Assembly: GCF_030812475.1 (NCBI RefSeq)
Contig: NZ_JAUSSR010000008.1
Location: forward strand, 124,001 to 188,000
From: Pseudomonas lini
GTDB lineage: Bacteria > Pseudomonadota > Gammaproteobacteria > Pseudomonadales > Pseudomonadaceae
DNA length: 64,000 nt
Direction of reading: 5' to 3'
The notes under the pieces are model-generated. The model did no database searches. It had not been told where the DNA came from and was given only the letters and a program-made list of their open reading frames with translations. Below, one piece after another: positions 8,720-16,801 of the stretch (position 1 is the first letter of the stretch; each line of letters starts with the position of its first letter). A program made the position numbers and the translations under genes.

Positions 8720-11700
8720 ATGCAATGGATGCTCATGCTGATTGGGCTGGTGCTGGGCTGGATGCTCGACGAGTCGTTCAGCGATGCGCTGTTGGGCGCA
8801 CTGCTCGGATTGGGGATCGGTCAAGCCATCCGTATCAGCCGTCTGGGTTCACAGGCGGCGGAGCAACGCTTGCTGCTTGAGCAGGCACAGGTTGCGCTGC
8901 ATGCGGTGGAGCAACGTCTGGCTTTGCTGGAGGTGTCGGGCTGCAAACTGCCTGAAGCCAGTGAACCCGCTCCGTCCGCTGACATCATTGTTGATATAGC
9001 CTCTATCGAATTCCCCGAATTGATCTGGGAGCTGCCGCCCGAACTCGAACCGATGGCCGTCGCGGCCATCGAAACCACGCGTGCGCCCTATGTCGATGCC
9101 TGGAAACCCGAACCGGTTTCCCGCGAACCTCAACCGCCCACAATTCCCCGCGACCCCGATTTCATAGAGCGCACGATCAGCGTCGCCCGCGCCTGGCTGT
9201 TGGGTGGCAACACCGTGCTGCGAATCGGCGTGGTGCTGTTGTTCCTCGGCCTGGCGTTCCTGCTGCGCTATGCCACCGAAGGTATGGTGGTGCCGATTGA
9301 ATTGCGTTACGCCGGTGTCGCGACGGCGGCATTGGGCCTTCTGGGGCTGGGTTGGTGGCTCAGGGCGCGCAACGGTCATTACGCATTGATGTTGCAAGGT
9401 ACCGGGATTGCGGTGTTGTACCTGACCGTGTTTGCCGCGATGCGCCTGCATCCGCTGCTCGATCCCTCCGCCGCGTTAGGCTTGCTGGTCGCGGTGACAG
9501 TGTTCTCGGCGATTCTGGCCATTACCCAGGACGCTTTGGGACTGGCTGCCGCTGCGGCACTTGGCGGTTTTGCGGCACCGCTCCTGACCTCCACCGGAGC
9601 CGGCAGCCACGTCGCGCTGTTCAGTTACTTTGCCTTGCTCAACGCCGGCATCTTCGCCATCGCCTGGTTCAAGGCCTGGCGGTTGCTCAACCTGATCGGT
9701 TTCGTCGGCACCTTTGGCATCGGTGTCGCCTGGGGCCTGCGTTCCTATACGCCGGACCTGTTGTGGAGCACCGAGCCGTTCCTGATTCTGTTCTTCCTGA
9801 TGTACCTGGCCATCGGTCTGCTGTTCGCCCGGCGCAAGCTGCTGGAAATGCCCGACGCGACCGAGGAGGACCGTCGCGAGGCCCTGCTGCGTGGGGTGGC
9901 GCGCAAGGGCGACTATGTCGACGGCACCCTGCTGTTCGGCCCGCCGCTGGTGGGCTTCGGTTTGCAGTTCGCGCTCGTCCAGCACTTGGAGTTCGCCGCG
10001 GCATTCAGTGCGTTGGCGCTGGGCATGATCTACCTGGGGCTCGCCCGATTGCTGATGGGGGGCCGGGCCTTGCTGCTGGCAGAGACCTGTCTGGCGTTGG
10101 GTGTGATCTTCGCCAGCCTGGCGATTCCGCTGGGGCTCGACGCCCGCTGGACAACTGCAGCCTGGGCAGTGGAAGGCGCGGGTATTTTCTGGCTCGGCCT
10201 GCGTCAGCAACGAACGCTGGCCCGGGCCTTTGCCTTGCTGCTGCAACTGGGTTCGGCACTGGTGTTCCTCAGTGAACTGCGAGCGGGCGAAAGCAGCCTG
10301 CTCGACGGGGCGCCGTTGGGTGCGTTGATGCTCGGCGCGGCGTTGTTGTTCAGCTTCTATCAGTTGCGCAGAGCTTTGCCTGAACAGATTTCGCGGTGGG
10401 AGCGTGACGGGCAGCCGGTGCTGGCCAGCCTCGGCCTGGCCTTTCTCTACTTGCTGGCGCCGCTGGTCTTCTTCACCCAAGGTACGGCAATCAGTTGGGC
10501 GCTGGCGGGGTTGGCGACGCTGTTTGTCGGCCTGCGCCTGCATTCGCGGACGTTCCTGTTCAGCGCTTTTGCCGTGCAATTACTGGGCGGTGCGGCGTTC
10601 CTGCTGGCCGGGCACGGTCTGCTCGGGCCATTGGCTGGCGAAGGTCTGCGCCCCTTGGCGCATGGCGGTTTCTGGCCCCCCCTGGTGCTGGGCCTGGCCG
10701 CGCTGGTCGGAGCCTGGCGTTTGCAGCTCGGCAACCATGGCATGGCTTTTGATTCATTGAACATGCCGCGTTTGTCCGACGTGTTGCTGATGTGGGGCGC
10801 GGGCTGGTGGACGCTGGCGTGGCTCAGTGAAGTGCTGCGTTTTGCTCCGGTGCATCTGCAAGCGACGTTGTTGCTGTTCGTCGCGGCAATCAGTGTCGCC
10901 TTGTGGGCAATGTTGGCGCTGCGTCTGAAATGGCCGTCGCTGGGATTGCTCTGCACCGTACTGATCCCCGCTGCCGGTCTGGTGTTGCTGGCGGGTTGGC
11001 ACTCGCGTTATCACCCGGCTGCCAATATCGCCTGGCTAGCCTGGGCAGCAGTGTTCGTTGTGCATTTCATCTCCCTGCGGCGCCTGGCGCCGATGATGCC
11101 GGCGCGCCCCCTGGGTGTCGCCCATGTCCTCGGCTGTTGGCTGCTGATCGGTGTGCTGGCGCTGGAACTGCGCTACGGCTTGCTGTCGTTGTCCGAGCAT
11201 TACAACGCCTGGCGCTGGTTGGGTTGGGCATTGCTGCCGAGCCTGTATCTGGTGCTCGCGGCGGTGCCCCGTACCTGGCCTTGGCCGGTGTCGGCTTATC
11301 CCCTGCAATACCGAGTGTACGCGGCAGTGCCCCTGGCAATCTTGATGCTCGGCTGGTTCTGGCTGGCGAACATCGTCAGTGATGGCGCTGCCGAGCCGCT
11401 GCCCTATGTGCCGCTGATAAACCCGCTGGAGTTGGGCCTGCTGTTCACGCTGTTCGGCCTATTCGTCTGGTCCCATAGCGCGGTGACGCAAGGGGGGATT
11501 CGCAAGGATTGCGCCGCGCATGCCACGCAGTTGATCGCCGGGATTTCGCTGTTTGCATTCTTTACCGCGCTGGTGATGCGCACCGCCCACCACTGGGGCG
11601 ATGTGCCGTTCGAGCTGGATGCCTTGCTCGAATCCATGCGGGTGCAGGCCGGTCTTTCCATCGTCTGGACCTTGATCGCCCTGAGCCTGATGATCGGCGG

Positions 11701-11941
11701 TCATCTGCGACATCGCCGCGAGGTCTGGCTGATCGGAGCGGCGCTGATCGGCGTAGTGGTGGCCAAGCTGTTCTTCGTCGAATTGAGTAACCGCGGTGGG
11801 CTGGCACGGATCGTGTCGTTTATCGGCGTCGGCGTATTGCTGTTGGTGGTCGGCTATTTCGCCCCGTTACCTCCCAAGCGCACTGATGCTGTGCCTGATC
11901 CTGCAGCACCGGCCCCGCAAACCGAAGGAGTGTCACCTTGA
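8720..11941 (+). CDS. DUF2339 large polytopic membrane protein
   Basis: A 1073-residue integral membrane protein of unknown function. It begins with an N-terminal hydrophobic segment (MQWMLMLIGLVLGWMLDE), a short helical stretch rich in Gln/Glu (about 35-80) and a Pro/Glu-rich soluble linker to about 145. From about residue 155 to the end it is an almost uninterrupted series of more than twenty predicted transmembrane segments, matching the DUF2339 (YpeB-like, membrane) architecture. Its TGA overlaps the start of the DUF3999 gene, so the two are translationally coupled and probably work together in the inner membrane. No substrate can be inferred from the sequence. Confidence 0.9.
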   Translation: MQWMLMLIGLVLGWMLDESFSDALLGALLGLGIGQAIRISRLGSQAAEQRLLLEQAQVALHAVEQRLALLEVSGCKLPEASEPAPSADIIVDIASIEFPELIWELPPELEPMAVAAIETTRAPYVDAWKPEPVSREPQPPTIPRDPDFIERTISVARAWLLGGNTVLRIGVVLLFLGLAFLLRYATEGMVVPIELRYAGVATAALGLLGLGWWLRARNGHYALMLQGTGIAVLYLTVFAAMRLHPLLDPSAALGLLVAVTVFSAILAITQDALGLAAAAALGGFAAPLLTSTGAGSHVALFSYFALLNAGIFAIAWFKAWRLLNLIGFVGTFGIGVAWGLRSYTPDLLWSTEPFLILFFLMYLAIGLLFARRKLLEMPDATEEDRREALLRGVARKGDYVDGTLLFGPPLVGFGLQFALVQHLEFAAAFSALALGMIYLGLARLLMGGRALLLAETCLALGVIFASLAIPLGLDARWTTAAWAVEGAGIFWLGLRQQRTLARAFALLLQLGSALVFLSELRAGESSLLDGAPLGALMLGAALLFSFYQLRRALPEQISRWERDGQPVLASLGLAFLYLLAPLVFFTQGTAISWALAGLATLFVGLRLHSRTFLFSAFAVQLLGGAAFLLAGHGLLGPLAGEGLRPLAHGGFWPPLVLGLAALVGAWRLQLGNHGMAFDSLNMPRLSDVLLMWGAGWWTLAWLSEVLRFAPVHLQATLLLFVAAISVALWAMLALRLKWPSLGLLCTVLIPAAGLVLLAGWHSRYHPAANIAWLAWAAVFVVHFISLRRLAPMMPARPLGVAHVLGCWLLIGVLALELRYGLLSLSEHYNAWRWLGWALLPSLYLVLAAVPRTWPWPVSAYPLQYRVYAAVPLAILMLGWFWLANIVSDGAAEPLPYVPLINPLELGLLFTLFGLFVWSHSAVTQGGIRKDCAAHATQLIAGISLFAFFTALVMRTAHHWGDVPFELDALLESMRVQAGLSIVWTLIALSLMIGGHLRHRREVWLIGAALIGVVVAKLFFVELSNRGGLARIVSFIGVGVLLLVVGYFAPLPPKRTDAVPDPAAPAPQTEGVSP

Positions 11942-13308
11942 GTCAGAAGCTGATCCTCTGGTTGGGCGCTGTTGCGATGGGTGTTGCGCTGTCGGCTCAT
12001 GCCCGGGAAACACCGGCGGATTTCGCTACGCAGGTGCCGTTGACCGTCAGTGGTCAAGGCCCATGGTATCGATTCGAGTTGCCTCTGGATGTGCAACTGA
12101 AGGCGCGACAAACCGACCTGGGCGATGTGCGCGTGTTCAATGCCGCCGGTGAGGCCCAGGCCTACGCCCTGGCTCGGGCGCCCGTGCGAACCAGCCAGAA
12201 CCGCACCCTTACCGAGGTGAAATGGTTCCCGCTGTACAACTCGGCGGATGCCGCCGAGCAAGCGCCGAGCATCCGGGTGCGATCAAGCGCCAACGGCACG
12301 CTGGTCGACGTGCAACCCTCCACTCAGCTGGAGGCGGGCGAAGAAGTGCTGCGCGGCTGGCTGCTCGACGCCAGCGGTATCAAGGCGCCGTTGCAGCAAT
12401 TGATCCTCGATTGGAGCAGCGAGCGCGAAGGCTTCCAGCGTTTCAGCATCGAGGTCAGTGACGACTTGCAGCATTGGCAATCCTGGGGTGAGGGCCAGAT
12501 TGCGCGATTGACGTTTGCCGACGAACGGGTCGAGCAGCATGAAATCGCTCTTCCAGGTCAATCGGCGCGCTATCTGCGCTTGCTGTGGAATGCGCCGCAG
12601 TCGGCGCCGATACTGACTTCGGCGCAACTGGAGAGTGTCACCACTCGCAGCCTGCCGACGCCATTGGTCTGGTCACAATCATTGGCCGGCACTGCCATCA
12701 AGGCCGGTGAATACACCTGGCAATTGCCGATGGGTTTAAATGTCGAGCGTTTGCAGGTTGAACTCAGCCAACCCAACAGCCTGGCCCCCGTGACCTTGTC
12801 CGGCCGTCGGGAAAGCAGTCTACCGTGGCAGCCGTTTGGCGCTGGTTTGCTCTATCGACTGACCCAGAATGGCGAGGATGTGGTGCAGAACGAATTGCTG
12901 CTGCCGGGGCATACCGTGCAGCAATTGAAGCTGACAGTGGATGAGCGAGGCGGAGGCATCGGTGAGCAAGCGCCGACGGTGAAGTTTGCGGTGCGCTCCA
13001 TACAACTGGTGTTCCTGGCGCGCGGAGCCGGCCCTTACACGCTGGCGTTGGGGAATGCGACGGTGAAGGCGGCGAACCTGCCGCTGTCGACGCTGATACC
13101 GGACTTCAGCGCGGCGAAGTTGGCGACGTTGGGCAAGGCTACGGTTGATGGCGGGGCGGTTGGCACGTCGACTTCGACGGTAACAACGGCGGTGACACCT
13201 GACGCGAACTGGAAGACATTCGGGTTATGGGCGGTGTTGTTGCTGAGTGTTCTGTTCCTGGGGGCGATGGCGTTCAGTTTGTTGCGCAAGCCTGCTGCCA
13301 GATCCTGA
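11938..13308 (+). CDS. DUF3999 exported, membrane-anchored protein
   Basis: A 456-residue protein of unknown function. The start is a TTG at 11938 whose last two bases plus A form the TGA of the upstream gene (TTGA overlap), with AAGGAGTG 7 nt before it. Residues 1-22 look like a signal peptide (ILWLGAVAMGVALSAHA). A beta-rich periplasmic body follows, with discoidin-like phrases such as RYLRLLWN. The C-terminus is a single membrane helix (about 425-447) and a short basic tail (LLRKPAARS). Together with the DUF2339 protein it likely forms an inner-membrane/periplasm pair; that is inference from coupling. Confidence 0.88.
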   Translation: MSQKLILWLGAVAMGVALSAHARETPADFATQVPLTVSGQGPWYRFELPLDVQLKARQTDLGDVRVFNAAGEAQAYALARAPVRTSQNRTLTEVKWFPLYNSADAAEQAPSIRVRSSANGTLVDVQPSTQLEAGEEVLRGWLLDASGIKAPLQQLILDWSSEREGFQRFSIEVSDDLQHWQSWGEGQIARLTFADERVEQHEIALPGQSARYLRLLWNAPQSAPILTSAQLESVTTRSLPTPLVWSQSLAGTAIKAGEYTWQLPMGLNVERLQVELSQPNSLAPVTLSGRRESSLPWQPFGAGLLYRLTQNGEDVVQNELLLPGHTVQQLKLTVDERGGGIGEQAPTVKFAVRSIQLVFLARGAGPYTLALGNATVKAANLPLSTLIPDFSAAKLATLGKATVDGGAVGTSTSTVTTAVTPDANWKTFGLWAVLLLSVLFLGAMAFSLLRKPAARS

Positions 13309-13324
13309 GAATGGCTGGCGCTGC

Positions 13325-13428
13325 GCGCCATTCGCGAGCAGGCTCGCTCCCACAGTTGTTCCCGGCCGTACTCAGAACTTGTGCCCGCTGGAGATCAAGT
13401 GTGGGAGCGAGCCTGCTCGCGAAGACTG
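13325..13428. repeat. REPIN upstream of fbp
   Basis: TTCGCGAGCAGGCTCGCTCC faces GTGGGAGCGAGCCTGCTCGC across a spacer of about 60 bp. It fills a third of the 303-bp gap between the DUF3999 gene and fbp; in the rest I see no gene. Confidence 0.92.
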
Positions 13429-13611
13429 AATGACAGGCAAAGAAAATCTCGAATCTGCCATCAATCTTCAGCTCACATCCCATCCGTTTCGAACTACGCT
13501 CAACTGGGCACATGAACTCTATTGGGTGTAACACGTCTGATAGGAGGAAATGCGCCCCGACTCGCGTTAAACTGCGCGGGTTTTTAGCCCCCCATTCCAC
13601 CGGAGCCGTCC

Positions 13612-14622
13612 ATGTCCCGCGTTACCCTGAGTCGCTATTTGATTGAGCAGACCCGTAGCAATAACACCCCTGCCGATCTGCGTTTCCTGATCGAAGTGGT
13701 GGCGCGTGCTTGCAAAGAGATCAGCCACGCCGTGTCCAAAGGCGCCCTGGGTGGTGTTCTGGGCAGCATGGGCACTGAAAACGTCCAAGGCGAAGTGCAG
13801 AAGAAACTCGACGTGATCTCCAACGAGATCCTGCTCGAAGCCAACGAATGGGGCGGTCACCTGGCCGGCATGGCGTCCGAAGAAATGGACAACGCCTACC
13901 AGATCCCGGGCAAATACCCGAAAGGCGCGTACCTGCTGGTATTCGACCCGCTGGACGGTTCATCGAACATCGATATCAACGCACCGGTCGGCACCATCTT
14001 CTCGGTACTGCGTTGCCCGAACGAGCATCTGAGCCAGAACGAATCCCTGAGCGAAAAAGCCTTCCTGCAGCCAGGCACCCAGCAAGTTGCCGCCGGTTAT
14101 GCGATCTATGGTCCACAGACCATGCTGATCCTGACCCTGGGGGACGGCGTGAAAGGCTTCACCCTGGACCGTGAAATGGGCAGTTTCGTGCTCACCCATG
14201 AAGACATCAAGATCCCGGAGTCCACTCAGGAGTTCGCGATCAACTCGTCCAACCAGCGTCACTGGGAAGCTCCGGTACAACGCTACGTCAGCGAATTGCT
14301 GGCCGGTGAAGAAGGCCCGCTGAAAAAGAACTACAACATGCGCTGGGTCGCCGCGATGGTTGCCGATGTGCACCGCATCCTGACCCGTGGCGGCTTGTTC
14401 ATGTATCCGCGCGACAGCCGCGAGCCGTCCAAGCCGGGCAAGCTGCGCCTGATGTACGAAGCCAACCCGATGTCGTTCCTGGTTGAACAGGCCGGCGGCG
14501 CTTCCACCGATGGCCATCAGCGCATCCTCGACATTCAGCCTGAAGGCCTGCACCAGCGCGTGGCGGTGTTCCTCGGCTCGAAAGAAGAAGTCGCACGCGT
14601 CACGGCTTACCACAAGGAATAA
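13612..14622 (+). CDS. fbp: Fructose-1,6-bisphosphatase class I
   Basis: Hydrolyses fructose-1,6-bisphosphate to fructose-6-phosphate in gluconeogenesis; cytoplasmic and Mg-dependent. The 336-residue length fits class I. The metal/phosphate motif FDPLDGSSNIDINAPVG is seen near residues 112-128, with GGLFMYPRD and the C-terminal EQAGGASTDGHQRILDI region also present. The start is ATG 13612 with CCGGAGCC upstream. The DUF924 gene follows after three bases, so they are probably co-transcribed. Confidence 0.97.
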   Translation: MSRVTLSRYLIEQTRSNNTPADLRFLIEVVARACKEISHAVSKGALGGVLGSMGTENVQGEVQKKLDVISNEILLEANEWGGHLAGMASEEMDNAYQIPGKYPKGAYLLVFDPLDGSSNIDINAPVGTIFSVLRCPNEHLSQNESLSEKAFLQPGTQQVAAGYAIYGPQTMLILTLGDGVKGFTLDREMGSFVLTHEDIKIPESTQEFAINSSNQRHWEAPVQRYVSELLAGEEGPLKKNYNMRWVAAMVADVHRILTRGGLFMYPRDSREPSKPGKLRLMYEANPMSFLVEQAGGASTDGHQRILDIQPEGLHQRVAVFLGSKEEVARVTAYHKE

Positions 14623-14625
14623 ACC

Positions 14626-15228
14626 ATGCCCGCGCCCTGGCAGCCGTTGCTTGATTGGTGGTTCGGAAGCTCCGGGTCAGCGAGGGAAGTGGCGGCGCAG
14701 AAGGGCAAGTTGTGGTTTGGCAAGCGCGACAGCCAGGACCTCGATGCGCGCAAGCGTTTCGGGGACTGGACCGGGCAGGCACTGGCCGGCGGATTGACCG
14801 AGTGGATGCAACATCCCGAAGGTTGGCTGGCCCTGGTGCTGTTGCTCGATCAAATCCCGCGAATGATTTTTCGCGACTCTCCCAAATCCTTTGCTGGCGA
14901 TCTCAGAGCTCAAGCCCTGGTAGCGCAAGGCATTGCTGCGGATTTTGATTGGCAGTTGCGGCCTATCGAACGGGTATTCATCTACCTGGTGTTCGAGCAC
15001 TGCGAAAATCTGGCTGTGCAGAATGAGGCCGTTTCCCGGTACATCGATCTGGTTGCGCAACAGCCGGAGTCCGATCGGACACTGTTCAATGATTTTCTGA
15101 ATTATGCCGAGAAGCATCAGCAGGTGATTGCGCGGTTTGGACGGTTTCCGCACAGGAATGCGGTGTTGGGAAGGGAGAGTACGGCTGAGGAGTTGGCGTT
15201 TCTCTCCAAGCCTGGATCAAGGTTCTAG
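14626..15228 (+). CDS. DUF924 family protein
   Basis: A 200-residue soluble, mostly helical protein of the DUF924 family (TPR-like fold), function unknown. Family features are the opening WW near residue 11 (LLDWWFG), LVLLLDQIPRMIFR near 80 and the FGRFPHRNAVLGRESTAEE C-terminal motif. It starts three bases after the fbp stop, and ATG 14626 is preceded by an AAGGAA within the end of fbp, so coupling is likely. Confidence 0.93.
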   Translation: MPAPWQPLLDWWFGSSGSAREVAAQKGKLWFGKRDSQDLDARKRFGDWTGQALAGGLTEWMQHPEGWLALVLLLDQIPRMIFRDSPKSFAGDLRAQALVAQGIAADFDWQLRPIERVFIYLVFEHCENLAVQNEAVSRYIDLVAQQPESDRTLFNDFLNYAEKHQQVIARFGRFPHRNAVLGRESTAEELAFLSKPGSRF

Positions 15229-15250
15229 ATATTTGTTGTTGCTGATGCCG

Positions 15251-15345
15251 TCATCGCGGGCAAGCCCGCTCCCACAGTGTTCTCCTTCGTACACAGATTT
15301 GTGGTCATCGAAGATCGCTGTGGGAGCGGGCTTGCCCGCGATGAG
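15251..15345. repeat. REPIN between the DUF924 gene and the chemoreceptor relic
   Basis: ATCGCGGGCAAGCCCGCTCC faces GTGGGAGCGGGCTTGCCCGC across about 50 bp. The right arm ends only a few bases from the stop codon of the degraded chemoreceptor tail. Confidence 0.92.
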
Positions 15346-15347
15346 GT

Positions 15348-15490
15348 CAGTGAGAGCGATTTAGCCTGAAGCTCCCCACCAACTGCTTCAATCGCGCCGC
15401 TTGCCGCTCAAGATCGGCACACGCACGCAATGTCGCCTGCAGGTTCTCCACCCTTGCTGGTTCAGCGTGTTGATCTCGGTAATGTCGACT
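15348..15490 (-). pseudogene. Relic: C-terminal end of a methyl-accepting chemotaxis protein
   Basis: Read on the minus strand from about 15490, one frame gives DITEINTLNQQG. After an apparent one-base shift the next frame gives VENLQATLRACADLE and RQAARLKQLVGSFRL, ending in a TGA at 15348-15350. This is the characteristic C-terminal tail of Pseudomonas chemoreceptors. Only about 47 residues remain, with a frameshift and no upstream part; the sequence beyond 15490 is a solitary REP and then unrelated DNA. It is non-functional. Confidence 0.75.
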
Positions 15491-15520
15491 TGTGTAGGAG
15501 CGAGCTCGCACCTACTTGTG
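15491..15520. repeat. Solitary REP palindrome flanked by an 8-bp direct repeat
   Basis: The near-palindrome GTAGGAGCGAGCTCGCACCTAC is a single REP rather than an inverted pair. It is bracketed by TGTCGACT at 15483-15490 and again at 15519-15526, resembling a target-site duplication. It separates the chemoreceptor relic from the promoter region of the next gene. Confidence 0.7.
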
Positions 15521-15526
15521 TCGACT

Positions 15527-15725
15527 GGCCGGCGCCTAAGATTAGGCGACTTTCGCCAAAAACGACGAAATATCCAACCGCACAATAAAGGGGCTGATTT
15601 TGCGCAAATCACGCAGACCGATGGCAAAACAAATAGCCGAACGGTCAGGGAACCACATGAGGGTTTTCTCTTCTAAGCTTCTGCTTGGCAGACATGCCAT
15701 TCCCTTTCGCCCCAGGAGCTACACC
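15527..15725. other. Non-coding stretch upstream of two lipoprotein genes
   Basis: About 200 bp with no convincing gene. It must hold the promoter for the two lipoprotein genes that follow, but no strong -35/-10 pair stands out. CAGGAGC lies just before the ATG at 15726. Confidence 0.5.
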
Positions 15726-15980
15726 ATGTCGCTGCGTTCTATCGCCCTGCTTTCGTTTTGCGTGTTGTTGGCTGCGTGCAGCAAGGTCAATCAGGAAAAC
15801 TATTCGAAGCTGTCGGCAGGCATGCCCAAGGCCGAGGTGGAAACCTTGCTGGGTAAACCTGCCGACTGCTCGGGCGCGCTCGGCATGTCCAGCTGCACTT
15901 GGGGCGACAAAAACAGCTTCATCAGCGTGCAGTACGCCGGTGACAAAGTGCTGATGTTTTCCGGCCAAGGTCTGAAGTAA
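15726..15980 (+). CDS. Small SmpA/BamE-like lipoprotein (DUF3862-like)
   Basis: An 84-residue lipoprotein precursor. The signal peptide ends in the lipobox LLAACSK with Cys at about residue 18. The mature part (SKLSAGMPKAEVETLLGKP, then a Cys pair and SVQYAGDKVLMFSGQGL) follows the pattern of small outer-membrane SmpA/OmlA or DUF3862 proteins. The start at 15726 with CAGGAGC is preferred over an upstream in-frame start at 15600, which would put 42 residues before the signal peptide. It is probably in an operon with the lipocalin gene 31 nt downstream. Function unknown. Confidence 0.85.
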   Translation: MSLRSIALLSFCVLLAACSKVNQENYSKLSAGMPKAEVETLLGKPADCSGALGMSSCTWGDKNSFISVQYAGDKVLMFSGQGLK

Positions 15981-16011
15981 TCCGGGGCTATACGCCCACG
16001 GGAGAAAAACA

Positions 16012-16581
16012 ATGAAGCGGTTACTGATCTTACTTTTTGCCGGCCTGATACTAGCCGGCTGCGCCACTTCTGGCGAAGACCCGTTGGCACCCAAGACCGT
16101 CGACAGTGTCAACCTCAAGCGTTACCAGGGGACCTGGTACGAACTGGCTCGTCTGCCCATGTACTTCCAACGCAACTGCGCGCAGTCCGAAGCCCATTAC
16201 ACCCTCCAGCCTGACGGCAACGTGCTGGTGTTGAATCGCTGCCTGACTTCGGACTGGCAATGGGAAGAGGCCAAAGGCACGGCGTATCCGCAGGTACCGG
16301 GCAAGACCGACAAGCTCTGGGTCGAATTCGACACCTGGTTCTCGCGTTTGCTGCCAGGTGTGGCAAAGGGGGAATACTGGGTGCTGTACGTCAGCGACGA
16401 CTACAAGACCGCCATCGTCGGCGACCCGAGCCGCAAGTATCTGTGGCTGCTGTCACGCACCCCGACGGTCAATGGGGTCGTGCGTGAAGAACTGCTGAGT
16501 AAGGCGCGTCAGCAGGGTTACGACACCACGCGGCTGATCTGGCGCACGTCGGACACGAAGATGGCCAAGACCTCGAACTGA
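16012..16581 (+). CDS. blc: Outer-membrane lipocalin (Blc-like lipoprotein)
   Basis: A 189-residue bacterial lipocalin that binds lipids or fatty acids and is anchored by lipid in the outer membrane. The lipobox LAGCATS places the lipidated Cys near residue 17. The lipocalin signature YQGTWYELARLP follows near 40, then FQRNCAQSEAHYTL and a YWVLYVSDDYKTAIVG strand late in the protein. The length is typical. It is preceded by GGGAGAAAAACA, and lies in tandem with the small lipoprotein gene. Confidence 0.92.
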   Translation: MKRLLILLFAGLILAGCATSGEDPLAPKTVDSVNLKRYQGTWYELARLPMYFQRNCAQSEAHYTLQPDGNVLVLNRCLTSDWQWEEAKGTAYPQVPGKTDKLWVEFDTWFSRLLPGVAKGEYWVLYVSDDYKTAIVGDPSRKYLWLLSRTPTVNGVVREELLSKARQQGYDTTRLIWRTSDTKMAKTSN

Positions 16582-16594
16582 GTACGCATACCCC

Positions 16595-16740
16595 CTGTAG
16601 GAGCTGGCTTGTGTAGGAGCTGGCTTGCCAGCGAAGGCGGCCTATCAGTCAACATCATCGTTGAATCTGGTAGGTGGCCTATCAGGCAATATCATCGTTG
16701 ATTCTGATGCCCTCTTCGCTGGCAAGCCAGCTCCTACAGG
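16595..16740. repeat. REPIN with internal duplications
   Basis: The left arm GTAGGAGCTGGCTTG occurs twice in tandem (about 16597 and 16613); the right arm is CTTCGCTGGCAAGCCAGCTC near 16714. The spacer holds two imperfect copies of a 31-bp unit (GGCCTATCAG then CAACATCATCGTTGA / CAATATCATCGTTGA). This makes the element longer than its relatives. Confidence 0.88.
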
Positions 16741-16801
16741 GGTTATGCGTCAGTCCAGCCGGTCGCGTACAGGGGTTTTGCGTCAGCCCAGCAACTCGCG
16801 C
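16736..16801. repeat. 33-bp imperfect tandem repeat at the end of hutF
   Basis: Two copies, 16736-16768 and 16769-16801, share ACAGGGGTT, TGCGTCAG and CCAGC with TCGCG at the end. The second copy contains the last codons and the stop of hutF, so the 3' end of the gene seems to have been duplicated next to the REPIN. Confidence 0.7.

Noticed and set aside
15600..15725. Longer form of the small lipoprotein starting at 15600
   Set aside because: It would place 42 residues before the signal peptide; the ATG at 15726 has a good ribosome-binding site and a normal lipoprotein signal.
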